A DNA stretch of 64,000 bases from Palsa-1248 sp963737835 (GCA_963737835.1 CAVTUH010000001.1:3906001-3970000), one strand, 5' to 3'. Shown: positions 8,373 through 17,699, numbered from the stretch's first letter. Translations and numbers: made by a program. The notes: generated by a model not told the origin, from the sequence alone.

Positions 8373-9473
8373 TCACACATTAAACCGAAAAAGCATCACA
8401 TCTCCGTCCTGCACGACGTACTCCTTGCCTTCCGAGCGTACGGCGCCGCGCTCGCGCGCCGTCTTCCAGCCGCCGAAGCTGACGAAGTCGGGATAGCTCA
8501 CCGTTTCGGCGCGAATGAAGCCGTGCTCGAAATCGGTGTGGATAACACCGGCGGCGGTCGGCGCGGCATCGCCGCGGTGGATCGTCCAGGCTCGAACTTC
8601 CGGGTCGCCCGCCGTAAAGAATGTCTGCAGTCCGAGCAGGTGATAGCCCGCCTGAATCAAGCGATCCAGGCCCGCCGACTCGAGACCCAGCGACGACAAG
8701 AACTCGGCGCGATCGGCGGGCGGGAGCTCGGCGAGTTCCGACTCGATCTTGGCGGAGAAGGCCACCACCTCGGCGGGTTCTCCCGCTGCGGCGACGGCTT
8801 GTCGCAGTGCGGTGAGGTGCGGTCCCTCATGGCCCGACAGCTCATCGTCCTTGACGTTCGCCGCATAGAGCACGGGCTTCAGCGTCATCAACTGCAGCCC
8901 TGCGAGGACTGCGTATTCCTGCTTCGTGAGGCGCACTCCGCGGAGCGGGCGTCCCGCGCCCAGCTCGGTGGCAGCCCGCTCGAGCGCTGGGAGCTCCGCT
9001 ACTGCGTCCTTGTCGTTTGCGCGTGCGGCTCGCCGAGTGCGATCGAGTCGCTTCTCGAGCGTGCCGAGGTCAGCGAGCGCCAACTCGATATCGATGACGT
9101 CGCGATCGCGTACGGGGTCGACCGCCCCCATCACATGCGTGACATCCGGGTCCTCGAAGCATCGGACGACGTGCACGATCGCGTCGGTCTCGCGAATGTT
9201 GGCGAGGAACTGATTCCCCAGTCCTTCCCCGCTTGCGGCGCCTCTCACCAGCCCGGCGATGTCGACGAACTGCACGACCGCCGGCACGACCCGCTTGGGC
9301 TGTACGATCGCCGCCAAGTGCGTGAGCCGGGTATCCGGCACCTCGACCATGCCGACGTTGGGTTCGACCGTGCAGAAGGGATAGTTGGAGGCGTCCGCGT
9401 GCGCCGCGGTGAGCGCGTTGAAGAGCGTCGACTTGCCGACGTTGGGGAGCCCCACGATGCCGAGCTTCAGCAT
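8373..9473 (-). CDS. ychF: Redox-regulated ATPase YchF
   Basis: At 366 residues this matches YchF/OLA1, an Obg-related P-loop ATPase associated with ribosomes and stress responses. It has the P-loop GLPNVGKST at residues 6-14, the NYPFCTVEPNVG segment, the DIAGLVRGA switch II and a C-terminal TGS domain (DPEVRAWTIHRGDAAPTAAG ... DGDVMLFRFNV). It follows pth by 5 bp on the same strand. The frame is intact. Confidence 0.96.
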   Translation of the reverse strand: MLKLGIVGLPNVGKSTLFNALTAAHADASNYPFCTVEPNVGMVEVPDTRLTHLAAIVQPKRVVPAVVQFVDIAGLVRGAASGEGLGNQFLANIRETDAIVHVVRCFEDPDVTHVMGAVDPVRDRDVIDIELALADLGTLEKRLDRTRRAARANDKDAVAELPALERAATELGAGRPLRGVRLTKQEYAVLAGLQLMTLKPVLYAANVKDDELSGHEGPHLTALRQAVAAAGEPAEVVAFSAKIESELAELPPADRAEFLSSLGLESAGLDRLIQAGYHLLGLQTFFTAGDPEVRAWTIHRGDAAPTAAGVIHTDFEHGFIRAETVSYPDFVSFGGWKTARERGAVRSEGKEYVVQDGDVMLFRFNV

Positions 9474-9478
9474 CGCAG

Positions 9479-10051
9479 TTAGCGGTTGAACCGGTTCATC
9501 GCGACGTCGACGCCTTCATGCAACCAGACCTCGACCGCATCGGTCAGCGTTGGCATGAGCGCGGTGAGCGTCGCGCGCTCTTCCTTGCCGACGGGGCTGA
9601 GGACGAAATCTGCGTGCCAGCGGTCCCGAGTCGGCTCCACATCGGGACGGATGCCGATCTTGAGTCGCGCGTACTCGCGTGATCCGAGTGCTGCTTCAAT
9701 ACTCTTGAGTCCATTGTGGCCTCCGCTGCTGCCGGCGCGCCGGATCCGGTACGTGCCGATGGGAAGGGCCACGTCATCTGCAATCACCAGCAGGTCGGTC
9801 GCGGCGGACCAGGTCGGGCGTCGCACATACGGACGCAGCGCGGCGCCACTGAGGTTCACGTACGTTTGCGGCTTGATGAACCGCGTACGTATGCTGTCCA
9901 CGACGCCCGAGGCGACGAGCGCATCTTTGTCTCGCTTCCACCCATCGAACGACCACACGGCAGCGAGATGGTCGAGGACCCACCACGCGATGTTGTGTCG
10001 GGTGAGTGCGTACTCGCGATCCGGGTTTCCGAGCCCGAGGATGATCTTCAC
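9479..10051 (-). CDS. pth: Peptidyl-tRNA hydrolase
   Basis: Pth releases tRNA from peptidyl-tRNA that has dropped off the ribosome. The family motifs are present: the substrate-binding Asn in LGLGNPDREY, the catalytic His in TRHNIAWWVLD, the Asp in VIADDVALPIG, and SGGHNGLKSIEAALG. The frame opens at an ATG at 10087, but that ATG lies within a hairpin between rplY and pth. The GTG at 10051 starts the protein at VKIILGLGNP, which fits the family, so it is preferred. Products are about 190 residues with this start. Confidence 0.92.
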   Translation of the reverse strand: MKIILGLGNPDREYALTRHNIAWWVLDHLAAVWSFDGWKRDKDALVASGVVDSIRTRFIKPQTYVNLSGAALRPYVRRPTWSAATDLLVIADDVALPIGTYRIRRAGSSGGHNGLKSIEAALGSREYARLKIGIRPDVEPTRDRWHADFVLSPVGKEERATLTALMPTLTDAVEVWLHEGVDVAMNRFNR

Positions 10052-10071
10052 GAATCGTGCAGTCCGACGAC

Positions 10072-10105
10072 GCCTGAGACAAGCCATGATGGGCTCGTCT
10101 CAGGC
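10072..10105 (-). terminator. Hairpin between rplY and pth
   Basis: GCCTGAGACAAGCC (10072-10085) pairs with GGCTCGTCTCAGGC (10092-10105) around a six-base loop with one non-Watson-Crick position. It begins 6 bp after the rplY stop. There is no T-run, so it may be an attenuator or an mRNA-stabilising structure rather than a strong terminator. Confidence 0.55.
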
Positions 10106-10110
10106 AGCGA

Positions 10111-10794
10111 CTACTTCTTCTCCTTGTCCTTCTCGTCGGTCTCCTCTTCTTCCTCGGTCTTCGCCTTGCGAATGACCTCTGGCTCGGCGGCCGGCTCGAC
10201 CGCTTCCGCGGCGGCGGCCGGCGTCTCCTCGATGACCGCTCGAGGCGCGGCACACACGCAGATGGTCGTGTCGGCCTCGTTGATCGCCTCGACGCCCGGC
10301 GGCAGCGCGAGGTCGGAGACGTGAAGCGATGCCCCAATCACCAGGTTGGTGACGTCGAGCTCGATGTGGTTGGGCATGTTGACGGGATCCACCTCGATCT
10401 CGAGATCGCGCAGTGTCTGGTCCAACACGCCGCCGTCGACTCGTACACCGACGGGTGAGCCCGTCAGGACGATCGGGATGCGCACCGTCACCTTTTCACC
10501 GGCGACGAGCTCCTGGAAATCGATGTGCAGGATCTGTCGCCGAAACGGGTGGCGCTGGATCTCGCGAATGAGCGTCCGCGAGGTGTGCCCGCCCAGGTCC
10601 AGCTCGACGACCGTGTTCTCAGCGGAGATCTGTTCCAGGAGTCGGTCGAGCTCACGCGTGTCGATCGTCAGCGGCTGCGGCTCACGAGCGTGTCCATAGA
10701 CGACGCCGGGCACGCGCCCCGAGCGTCGCAGCGCTCGCGCGGCGCCCTTGCCTCGCTCGGTCCGCGGTGTCGCCCCCAATTGTGCAGTTGCCAT
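10111..10794 (-). CDS. rplY: 50S ribosomal protein bL25 (CTC form)
   Basis: The 227-residue product is the long Ctc-type bL25, which binds 5S rRNA. The N-terminal domain has KGAARALRRSGRVPGVVYG and the TLIREIQRHPFRRQILHIDF segment. The second beta domain follows (VRVDGGVLDQTLRDLEIEVD). The C-terminus is an Ala/Glu/Lys-rich tail from about residue 190. The gene lies between prs and pth, a widespread order. Confidence 0.95.
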   Translation of the reverse strand: MATAQLGATPRTERGKGAARALRRSGRVPGVVYGHAREPQPLTIDTRELDRLLEQISAENTVVELDLGGHTSRTLIREIQRHPFRRQILHIDFQELVAGEKVTVRIPIVLTGSPVGVRVDGGVLDQTLRDLEIEVDPVNMPNHIELDVTNLVIGASLHVSDLALPPGVEAINEADTTICVCAAPRAVIEETPAAAAEAVEPAAEPEVIRKAKTEEEEETDEKDKEKK

Positions 10795-10803
10795 ATAACG
10801 GCA

Positions 10804-10833
10804 GGGGTTAGGTGTTAGGTATCAGTGATTCGT
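10804..10833. repeat. Short tandem 7-bp repeat upstream of rplY
   Basis: GGGTTAG, GTGTTAG, GTATCAG and TGATTCG are consecutive 7-base units just before the rplY start. They resemble the array at 5179 (on the other strand) next to rplI. Confidence 0.5.
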
Positions 10834-10991
10834 CGTGCAAAAACTCGAGAGCCAGTCGTTCGCGCAAGGCGACGTGGGGAGCGGCCGGGATCCAAACCGG
10901 TGCTCCCGCGGTCTCTCCGCGGCCCTCTGCAGGAACCAACCAATATAAGCGCGGCCGACCGCCGATAACAGCGGGTCGCGGGGGCGGAGCC

Positions 10992-11945
10992 TCAGTCGAA
11001 TAGCGAGCTCACGGACTGCTCACTGTGAGTGTATCGGATTGCCTTCGACAGCAGTTCGCCGACTGACAGGATCTTGAGGTGAGGGAAGCGACGCTCCGGC
11101 GGGATGGCTACCGTGTCGGTGACCGTGACCTCCGCGATCGGCGCCCCTGCGAGACGCTCGCCTGCCGGACCCGAGAAGAGCGCATGCGTGGCGCAGACGA
11201 ACACGTGTTCGGCGCCGAGGCGGGTGAGCGCGCGGGCTGCTTCGACCACTGTCCCGGCGGTGTCGATCATATCATCGACGATGAGGCAATCGCGGCCGGC
11301 GACTTCACCGACGACGTTTACGACCTCGGCGACGTTCGCACGCGGGCGTCGCTTGTCGATGATGGCGAAGGACCCGTCGAGTCGCTTCGCGAACCCACGT
11401 GCCATTTTCGCCGCGCCGACGTCGGGCGCGACGACCACCAGGTCCTTGAGCTGCTTCTTGCGATAGTGGGAGACGAACACCGGCGCCGCGTACAAATGGT
11501 CGACTGGGACGTCGAAGAAGCCTTGCAGCTGATGTTGGTGGAAGTCGATGCCGAGCACGCGGTCAGCGCCCGCCACCTCGATGAGGTTGGCGACGAGCTT
11601 GGCACCGATCGCGACACGGGGCTGATCCTTGCGATCCTGGCGCGAGTATCCGTAGTAGGGCATCACGCACGTGATGCGGGCCGCTGACGCGCGCCGCGCC
11701 GCGTCAATGAGGAGCAGCAGCTCCATCAGGTTCTCGGCGGGAGCGTTCGTCGGCTGCACGATGAAGATATCCGACCCACGGATGTTCTCATCGATCCGGA
11801 CGAAGATCTCGCCGTCCGCAAAACGCGACACCGTCAACTTGCATAGCTCGACGCCGAGGCACTTGGCGATTTCCTCGGCGAGCGGCCGGTTCGCGGTGCC
11901 CGCGAGCAGCTTGAATCCGTATTTCGGAGTGGCGATCCCGTCCAT
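10992..11945 (-). CDS. prs: Ribose-phosphate pyrophosphokinase
   Basis: Prs makes PRPP from ribose 5-phosphate and ATP. The 317-residue protein has FADGEIFVRIDENIRGSDIF near residue 40, the catalytic flexible-loop region (SRQDRKDQPRVAIGAKLVA), and the PRPP-binding loop CLIVDDMIDTAGTVVEAA at about 218-235. It is intact and of standard length. A 197-bp space separates it from rplY. Confidence 0.97.
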   Translation of the reverse strand: MDGIATPKYGFKLLAGTANRPLAEEIAKCLGVELCKLTVSRFADGEIFVRIDENIRGSDIFIVQPTNAPAENLMELLLLIDAARRASAARITCVMPYYGYSRQDRKDQPRVAIGAKLVANLIEVAGADRVLGIDFHQHQLQGFFDVPVDHLYAAPVFVSHYRKKQLKDLVVVAPDVGAAKMARGFAKRLDGSFAIIDKRRPRANVAEVVNVVGEVAGRDCLIVDDMIDTAGTVVEAARALTRLGAEHVFVCATHALFSGPAGERLAGAPIAEVTVTDTVAIPPERRFPHLKILSVGELLSKAIRYTHSEQSVSSLFD

Positions 11946-11982
11946 CGGTCCCTTTTGCTGGTTACGTGCGACTCGCGCGTGA

Positions 11983-12053
11983 TTGCCCCTGGTGGATTCG
12001 AACCACCATTCCCAGATCCAAAGTCTGGTGTCCTGCCATTGGACGAAGGGGCA
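11983..12053 (-). tRNA. tRNA-Gln (anticodon TTG)
   Basis: On the minus strand the sequence starts TGCCCCTTCGTCCAATGG and folds into a cloverleaf. The anticodon loop CTTTGGA lies between paired arms CAGA and TCTG, giving TTG. The T arm is GGTGG-TTCGAAT-CCACC. The first base is T, paired with A at position 72, as is usual for tRNA-Gln. CCA is not encoded. It lies between ispE and prs. Confidence 0.95.
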
Positions 12054-12177
12054 CCAAGGAGCAAATCCGCGCGATCGGAGATCGTAAAATGTCGTCGAAT
12101 CGACCAGAATCGCTACTGGCTTTGAGGAACACGGTGCCGTCGCAGCATGCTTCGCGAGCCTGCTCGTCCGCGCCGCG

Positions 12178-13071
12178 CTACCCGATGAGGCGCACCGCGG
12201 CGACGTGATCAGCCGTTTCGGTCTCGATCAGTGCCGCGCCGCGGAGCGGCGGCAGTGGCCACGGTCGCGGGACCACGTGGTCGAAGACACAGAAGACGGT
12301 CGACCCCGAACCGGTCATGGCACACGCGCGTGCTTCGGGCAAACCCGCCAACTCCGATATCGCCCGTGCGATCTCGGGATGTCGTTGGCTGACCACGGGT
12401 GCGAAGTCGTTTGCCACGAGCGGCGCGACCGACTCCCAGCGGCTGAGCGCGAGGCCATCGAGCACCCGCGCGGTGTGAGGGAGGGAGGCTGTCGCGCTGG
12501 CGCGTGAGGCTGCGAGCCACTCGTAGGCTTCCCGCGTCACCACACGGGCCTCGGGGACGCACAGCACGACGGGCTTGACGGGCAGTCCCGGGAGCGCGAG
12601 CAGTCGCTCGCCGCGCCCGTAGCCGAGGGCCAGCGGCGCATCCATCGTGAGCGCCGGTACGTCCGCACCAAGCCGCGCGCCCCAATCGAGGAGTTCTTCC
12701 GCGTTCGGTGGCTGTGGATCGAGGGCCTGCAAGCACCGCAGCACGGCAGCCGCGTCGGCGCTCCCGCCACCCAACCCCGCACCGACCGGGATGTGCTTCA
12801 CGATCTCGATGGCGCAACCCACGGGCCAGTGGCGGTGTTCGGCATAGAGTCGGGCCGCGCGATACGCCAGGTTCTCCTCGGCCGGACCCGTATCGGCTCC
12901 ATCGCACGTGAGCGTCCAGGCGTCGGCGAGTCGCACGACCACGTCGTCGGCGAGGGCCAATCGACAGAAGAGCGTCTCGATCTGATGATAGCCCGAGACC
13001 TCACGCGCGAGGATGTGGAGAAAAAGGTTGATCTTGGCCTGCGCGGCGACCGCTGCGGCCGAACCGGTCAC
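12178..13071 (-). CDS. ispE: 4-diphosphocytidyl-2-C-methyl-D-erythritol kinase
   Basis: IspE phosphorylates CDP-methylerythritol in the MEP isoprenoid pathway. The GHMP-kinase features are visible: AQAKINLFLHILAREVSGYH at the N-terminus, the ATP loop VGAGLGGGSADAAAVL at about 94-109, and MTGSGSTVFCVF near the C-terminus. The start is GTG at 13071, one base after the stop of the upstream membrane-protein gene. This spacing suggests translational coupling. Confidence 0.95.
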   Translation of the reverse strand: MTGSAAAVAAQAKINLFLHILAREVSGYHQIETLFCRLALADDVVVRLADAWTLTCDGADTGPAEENLAYRAARLYAEHRHWPVGCAIEIVKHIPVGAGLGGGSADAAAVLRCLQALDPQPPNAEELLDWGARLGADVPALTMDAPLALGYGRGERLLALPGLPVKPVVLCVPEARVVTREAYEWLAASRASATASLPHTARVLDGLALSRWESVAPLVANDFAPVVSQRHPEIARAISELAGLPEARACAMTGSGSTVFCVFDHVVPRPWPLPPLRGAALIETETADHVAAVRLIG

Positions 13072-13072
13072 G

Positions 13073-14104
13073 CTACGATGCGCTCGCGGTCGACAACTCG
13101 CCGCCCTCCGCCGATCGCACGTCGCGCATGTGCAAGCCCAGGCGCGCGAAGTACCAGATGCCGATCAACGTGATCGGGATGAAGGACACGATGTGGTAGC
13201 CGATCGCCCACGTGACCGCCACGTCCCGCGGCACATTGTAGACAGAAAACCCGATGATCGCGGCCGCCTCGAACACGCCGAAAAACCCCGGGGCGGAGGG
13301 CACCGCCACGGCCAGTGCCACGACGCCCTGCAAGAAGAGCGCAGCGCCGAACGATGCATTTAGGCCGACCGCGCGAAATGCGAGCCAAAATCCGAGTGCG
13401 TTGACGACCCAGAGCAAGGTGGCCCACCACAGCACGGCGAGAACTCGGGGTCCGTGCCGCAGCACGCTGAGTCCATCCGTGAACGCCTGCAGGGCTCGCC
13501 GGCCCGGCCCTTCCAACGCAGGGGCCACGCGACGCGCCAATAGTTCGAATGCGCGCATCAGCCAGCCCGGGAAGAAGACGAGCGCGTAGAGGACGAGCAT
13601 GAGTGCGGCCATCCCTGCGAGCCCGATCCACGCCCAATGGGCGGCGGACATGTTGCCGACATGGGCCCCACGGGGAAAGTCAGGCAGCACCATCGCGATC
13701 AAGGTGAGGACGAGCACGACTAGCGCGTCGAACACACGGTCCACGGCAACCGAGGCAACCGCTGCGGGGAGGCTGACCCGAGACGTTTCGCGGGTCAACG
13801 CGTACGCGCGCATCAATTCGCCCACACGCGCCGGCGCGACGTTGTTGATCATGACGCCGATGGCCGTCGCCCGCCACAGCATGCCGAACGGCAAACCGAG
13901 GGCGACGGAATCCAGAATCGGTCGCCACCGGCGCGCTCTGATGGGGAACACCGCGGTCGACACGGCGGCGGCCGCGAGGAAGTACCAGGGGTTGGAGCGG
14001 CGGAGCGCGCCCCAGACCTCGTCGAAGTGAATGCCGTGGAGCGCCCACCACAGCAGCGCCACACTGATCACGATCCCGGCGGCGCCTTTCCAGTCGAGCT
14101 TCAC
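13073..14104 (-). CDS. Lysylphosphatidylglycerol synthase TM-domain family membrane protein
   Basis: This 343-residue protein has six to eight hydrophobic helices and the motifs of the UPF0104/AglD-like integral membrane family: NNVAPARVGELMRAYALTRE near residue 90, and a C-terminal PSAPGFFGVFEAAAIIGFSV segment. The family includes the flippase-like half of MprF but no aminoacyl-transferase domain is present here, so lipid aminoacylation should not be assumed. A transport or flippase role is only a possibility. The ispE start lies next to its stop. Confidence 0.85.
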   Translation of the reverse strand: MKLDWKGAAGIVISVALLWWALHGIHFDEVWGALRRSNPWYFLAAAAVSTAVFPIRARRWRPILDSVALGLPFGMLWRATAIGVMINNVAPARVGELMRAYALTRETSRVSLPAAVASVAVDRVFDALVVLVLTLIAMVLPDFPRGAHVGNMSAAHWAWIGLAGMAALMLVLYALVFFPGWLMRAFELLARRVAPALEGPGRRALQAFTDGLSVLRHGPRVLAVLWWATLLWVVNALGFWLAFRAVGLNASFGAALFLQGVVALAVAVPSAPGFFGVFEAAAIIGFSVYNVPRDVAVTWAIGYHIVSFIPITLIGIWYFARLGLHMRDVRSAEGGELSTASAS

Positions 14105-14135
14105 TGATTGTGCGCTTTGAGCAGTCGGTTACGCC

Positions 14136-15845
14136 TCATGACGCCGTCGCCAAGTCGAGCAGGTCGTACAGCTCTGCAAGCGAATCAGGTGCCGGCGCGT
14201 CTGCCTTTCGGAGGGAATCGCGGAGCGTCCGTGCGCGCGCGAGCGCCGACTCGCCGCGATAGAGCAGCGTCTCGATAGGGACCACGCTTGCTTCGCCGTG
14301 GGGCGCTTCAGCAGCGGGCGCGGCTGTCGGCGCGGCCAGAGGCGCACCCTGTTCGGGCAACGGCATCTCCAGTGGCTCGGTTTGGTCGATCAGAGGCAGG
14401 TCACCGAGATGCGCGAATCGCGCGATGCCGTCGGCGAGCATTGCCTGGAGCTGGCCGCCGGTTGGCGTGCGGAGCCGGTCGCGACTCGCGCGCTGGGGCT
14501 GCACGGCCGCAGGCGAGGCTGCTGGCGCAGGTCGCGTTGGAGCGGGCGCGACCGCGGGGCGCGGCGGCGCCATCAGCGTGTCGGCACTGTCGTCCGTCGC
14601 GGGCCGCAGTCCGTGGCCGATGCCGGCATCGACGGCTCGACCCCGCGCCAGTTCCGTCATGCGGGCGGCGAGTCCGGCAGCGGTCGCCCTCGGCTCTGTC
14701 AGCAGCGCTGCGAGATCGTCGATCGCGTTGAGCGTCAAGAAATCGAAAACGGGATGGCCTTCGGTGAACGTCCCGATAAACTCGGACACGTCGTGTTCGC
14801 CAAAGCTTTCGGCCGCGTTGCGGACTGACAGGAGCGCTCCCCGCAATTCGACAACGGTTCGGTCAGGCACTCGACCGGTGCCTGTAGCCTGAGCGTCCCG
14901 GACCAGCCCCCGCAGATGTTCTGCCAAGCTCACCACCTCGAGCCGGAACCGATCCGCGGGCGTCGTCGGCGGACTCGGCGCGCGCGACACGACTGCCTCG
15001 GCATTGTTGCCGTAGAAGAGCTGGCTGATGGGGAGAATGTGATCCGCGTCCGTGCTGGTTTCGGCGAGTGCATCGCAGGTGGCCTGGAACCGCCGCTCTT
15101 CGACCGTGTTGCGTTCTGGCCGACCGAGTGTCCCCAAGTCCTTTGCGGTGCGCCGCAGCAATCCAGCCGCCGCTGCAAACAACGCGATCTGAGCCTGGGT
15201 GGGGACGGAGCGAGACGTTGTGATCGCCCGAGCGGCTCGGTCGACGGCATCCAAAACGTCTGGAATCGGCGGCATGTCGTGGATGGCAGCGACGCCACGG
15301 AGCGTGCGCACGTGACCGAGCGCTGCGTCGAGTGTGTCCTGGCCATCCGGCGCAGACGTCGCAACGGCTTCGAGAGCGGCCGCCGTATCGGTGGCTTCCC
15401 GCACGAGGAAGGCCACTCCAGCCTCGGCCGAGTCTGCATGAGGGATCGGCGTATGCGGTCGGTCCGGGTCGGGCGGGACGAGCCGCGCAAGGTCCGCGAG
15501 GCGGTGCGTGGCGCGGGCCTCTTCGTTTGGTCCCCAGATTCGGAGGTTGTGCAACAGGATCTTCAGGTCGTCCACTGCAGCAACGAGGGCCGCGGCGACC
15601 GCGGGCGACCAACGGATCGACCCGTCACGCAACGCGCGACCCGCGCGCTCCACCGCCGCGGCGAGGTCCGCCATGCCGGAAAGCCGATGCATCAGCGCCG
15701 CGCCTCGAAGCGTCCGCGCGTGACGGACAAACTCGGCTGCGTCCGGCCCTGAGGGGCCCGCGCTCGCCAAATTCGCGTCGAGTCGCTCGAGGCATTCCCC
15801 CGCCTCGAGCACGAAGAAGTTCAGGGAGTCGTTCGTCGTTGTCAT
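14136..15845 (-). CDS. Protein with repeated HPt-like domains
   Basis: The 569-residue protein contains two clear HPt-like modules: RHARTLRGAALMHRL with candidate phosphorylatable His42, and GHVRTLRGVAAIHDM with His178. A degenerate third (VVELRGALLSVRNAAESFG) lies near residue 325 and lacks the His. The HPt signature is His-x-x-x-Leu-(Lys/Arg)-Gly. A Pro/Ala-rich linker follows and the last 60 residues are helical. There is no kinase, receiver or CheW domain. I infer a phosphotransfer or scaffold protein, perhaps related to CheA or gliding-type systems; the partner is not in the window. Confidence 0.7.
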   Translation of the reverse strand: MTTTNDSLNFFVLEAGECLERLDANLASAGPSGPDAAEFVRHARTLRGAALMHRLSGMADLAAAVERAGRALRDGSIRWSPAVAAALVAAVDDLKILLHNLRIWGPNEEARATHRLADLARLVPPDPDRPHTPIPHADSAEAGVAFLVREATDTAAALEAVATSAPDGQDTLDAALGHVRTLRGVAAIHDMPPIPDVLDAVDRAARAITTSRSVPTQAQIALFAAAAGLLRRTAKDLGTLGRPERNTVEERRFQATCDALAETSTDADHILPISQLFYGNNAEAVVSRAPSPPTTPADRFRLEVVSLAEHLRGLVRDAQATGTGRVPDRTVVELRGALLSVRNAAESFGEHDVSEFIGTFTEGHPVFDFLTLNAIDDLAALLTEPRATAAGLAARMTELARGRAVDAGIGHGLRPATDDSADTLMAPPRPAVAPAPTRPAPAASPAAVQPQRASRDRLRTPTGGQLQAMLADGIARFAHLGDLPLIDQTEPLEMPLPEQGAPLAAPTAAPAAEAPHGEASVVPIETLLYRGESALARARTLRDSLRKADAPAPDSLAELYDLLDLATAS

Positions 15846-15914
15846 TCGCGCCTCATGCCGCCCCTTGCACGGTTCGGCCGGACCGCCCGTCGCGGCGCAT
15901 CGCGCGCCAGCGCA

Positions 15915-16724
15915 TCATCGGCGCCCAGTCGACGGTCCATGCTCCGCGTAATGTGACGAACGGGCGGTGTCCATCGCCACCCGCATCTCTCGGACTGCCT
16001 CACCCAACCCGACGAAGAGGGCACGACCCACGATCGAGTGCCCGATATTGAGCTCCTCGATCTCAGGGATCGCCGCGACCGGCCCCACATTGCGCACAGT
16101 CAATCCGTGGCCGGCGTGCACGGACAGGCCGCATTCGCGGCCTGTCCGTGCGGCCGCCGCCAGGGCGTCCAGCTCGGCGGCACGCACGGCGCCGCCGCGC
16201 CGCGATGCTTCGGCGTACCGTCCAGTGTGCAACTCGACCGCTGCCACGCCGAGCTCCCCCGCGGCCGTGACCGCGCGGGCATCCGGATCGATGAACAGGC
16301 TCACGCGGATTCCGGCAGCGTGGAGCTCGGCGATCGCGCGCTCGAGGCGCGGCCGGGACGCTCCGACGTCGAGTCCCCCCTCCGTCGTAATCTCTACACG
16401 GCGTTCCGGGACGAAGGTTACCTGATACGGCCGGAGCCCGCGAGCGATCCGGATCATCTCGTCGGTCGCGGCCATCTCCAGGTTGAAGACGGTGCGGACC
16501 TCCCGCGCGAGGCGTTCCACATCGGCATCCTGTATGTGCCGGCGGTCTTCGCGAAGATGCGCGGTGATCCCATCCGCGCCTGCAGTCTCGCAGAGCGCCG
16601 CGGCCGCCACGGGATCCGGTTCGTCGGTCTTTCGCGCCTGGCGGACCGTCGCGACGTGATCGACGTTGATGTACAAACGCAAATGCTTGGCGCCATTGGA
16701 GCGCGTCGAGCGGGTTGCTGCCAT
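15915..16724 (-). CDS. pdxJ: Pyridoxine 5'-phosphate synthase
   Basis: PdxJ closes the pyridoxine ring from 1-deoxy-xylulose 5-phosphate and 3-amino-2-oxopropyl phosphate. The sequence shows LYINVDHVATVRQARKTDEP at the N-terminus, GADGITAHLREDRRHI, the catalytic-region FNLEMAATDEMI, and AGHGLTVRNVGPVAAIPEIEELNIGHSIVGRAL near the C-terminus (each motif in the expected place). At 269 residues it is slightly longer than the usual 240-250, with a short basic N-terminal extension. Confidence 0.96.
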   Translation of the reverse strand: MAATRSTRSNGAKHLRLYINVDHVATVRQARKTDEPDPVAAAALCETAGADGITAHLREDRRHIQDADVERLAREVRTVFNLEMAATDEMIRIARGLRPYQVTFVPERRVEITTEGGLDVGASRPRLERAIAELHAAGIRVSLFIDPDARAVTAAGELGVAAVELHTGRYAEASRRGGAVRAAELDALAAAARTGRECGLSVHAGHGLTVRNVGPVAAIPEIEELNIGHSIVGRALFVGLGEAVREMRVAMDTARSSHYAEHGPSTGRR

Positions 16725-16774
16725 TTGCTCCTCCTGCTAGCTTCGCCCCGTCCCATCGAGCGAGTGATTTCAAC

Positions 16775-17239
16775 GTGCGATGTAGATTAGCGTCTCTCGT
16801 GACCATCGGTGTGGCCGTGGCGATTGCCGCGTGCCATTCGACATCGACGACGCCGACGCCGGATCTGGCTGGGGCGCCGACCGCGCGCGGCGCGGTGGAG
16901 CGGTTCCTCGCCGCCGTACGCGCGCAGGACCTCCAAGCGATGGGTCTCGTGTGGGGCACCAAGAAGGGCCCGGCGCGCGAAACGGTCCCTCGGGAAGACA
17001 TCGAGAAGAGCGAGGTGATCATGGCGCAGTGTCTCGCCAACGACTCGGCGCGATTTCTCGACGAGAACGCCTCGCCCAATGGCGACCGCCAAGTCCGATT
17101 CATTCTGCACAACGGGCCAATCACACGGACGACGCTCTTCACCACCCAGGAAAGCCCCGAGGAGCGGTGGTACGTCAAGGAGATCGATCTGCGCGATGTC
17201 CACTCGTGCACCGTGAACGCTGGTCAGCCTGTCCACTGA
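16775..17239 (+). CDS. Small putative lipoprotein
   Basis: From the GTG at 16775 the product is about 154 residues with a lipoprotein signal (MRCRLASLVTIGVAVAIAAC) and Cys at residue 20. The mature part has ARGAVERFLAAVRAQDLQAM, a pattern common in NTF2-like folds, but I cannot confirm the fold. An earlier start at 16715 overlaps pdxJ and places about 20 extra residues before the signal, so GTG 16775 is preferred. It is divergent from pdxJ. Function unknown. Confidence 0.7.
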   Translation: MRCRLASLVTIGVAVAIAACHSTSTTPTPDLAGAPTARGAVERFLAAVRAQDLQAMGLVWGTKKGPARETVPREDIEKSEVIMAQCLANDSARFLDENASPNGDRQVRFILHNGPITRTTLFTTQESPEERWYVKEIDLRDVHSCTVNAGQPVH

Positions 17240-17276
17240 CCGTTCGGGCGATGGAACTGACGGGGCGCGTGCCGGA

Positions 17277-17699
17277 TTAGTCTTCTGTCAGTTCGAGTAA
17301 GACGCCGGCTGTGGCGCTGGGATGAATGAATGCAATGCGCTTTCCCTCTGCGCCGGTGCGCGGCACTTCGTCGATGAGACGTATGCCGGCAGATCGGCAG
17401 CGATCGAGTGCCGCATCGAGATCAGGTACCACGAAACACACATGATGCAGCCCCGGACCGCGTCGGGCGACGAATTTTCCGATAGGGGTGTCGGCAGCGA
17501 CTGGCTCGAGCAACTCGATCAGCGCGTCGCCGGCTGCCAGTCCCGCGATGCGCGCGCCGTCGGCGTCGTCGAGGGGTACGATCGGAAGCCCGAGGACATC
17601 GCGGAAGAAGGGGAGCGCGTCACCGAGGGTACGAACGGCGATCCCGATATGCGCGATGCGGACCGCCGCGTCAGGAGACGGCTGGGAACTATGAGGCAT
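17277..17699 (-). CDS. mce: Methylmalonyl-CoA epimerase (VOC family)
   Basis: The 140-residue product has the epimerase pattern: RIAHIGIAVRTLGDALPFFRD at the N-terminus, a central GDALIELLEP, GLHHVCFVVPDLDAAL with the metal His, and VLLELTED at the end with the metal Glu. It interconverts (R)- and (S)-methylmalonyl-CoA in propionate metabolism. The frame opens at 17765, but the ATG at 17699 gives the family length. No mutase subunit lies nearby. Confidence 0.85.
   Translation of the reverse strand: MPHSSQPSPDAAVRIAHIGIAVRTLGDALPFFRDVLGLPIVPLDDADGARIAGLAAGDALIELLEPVAADTPIGKFVARRGPGLHHVCFVVPDLDAALDRCRSAGIRLIDEVPRTGAEGKRIAFIHPSATAGVLLELTED

Noticed and set aside
16063..17211. 382-residue minus-strand open frame over pdxJ and the lipoprotein
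   Set aside because: It reads out of frame across two real genes, with no family motifs.
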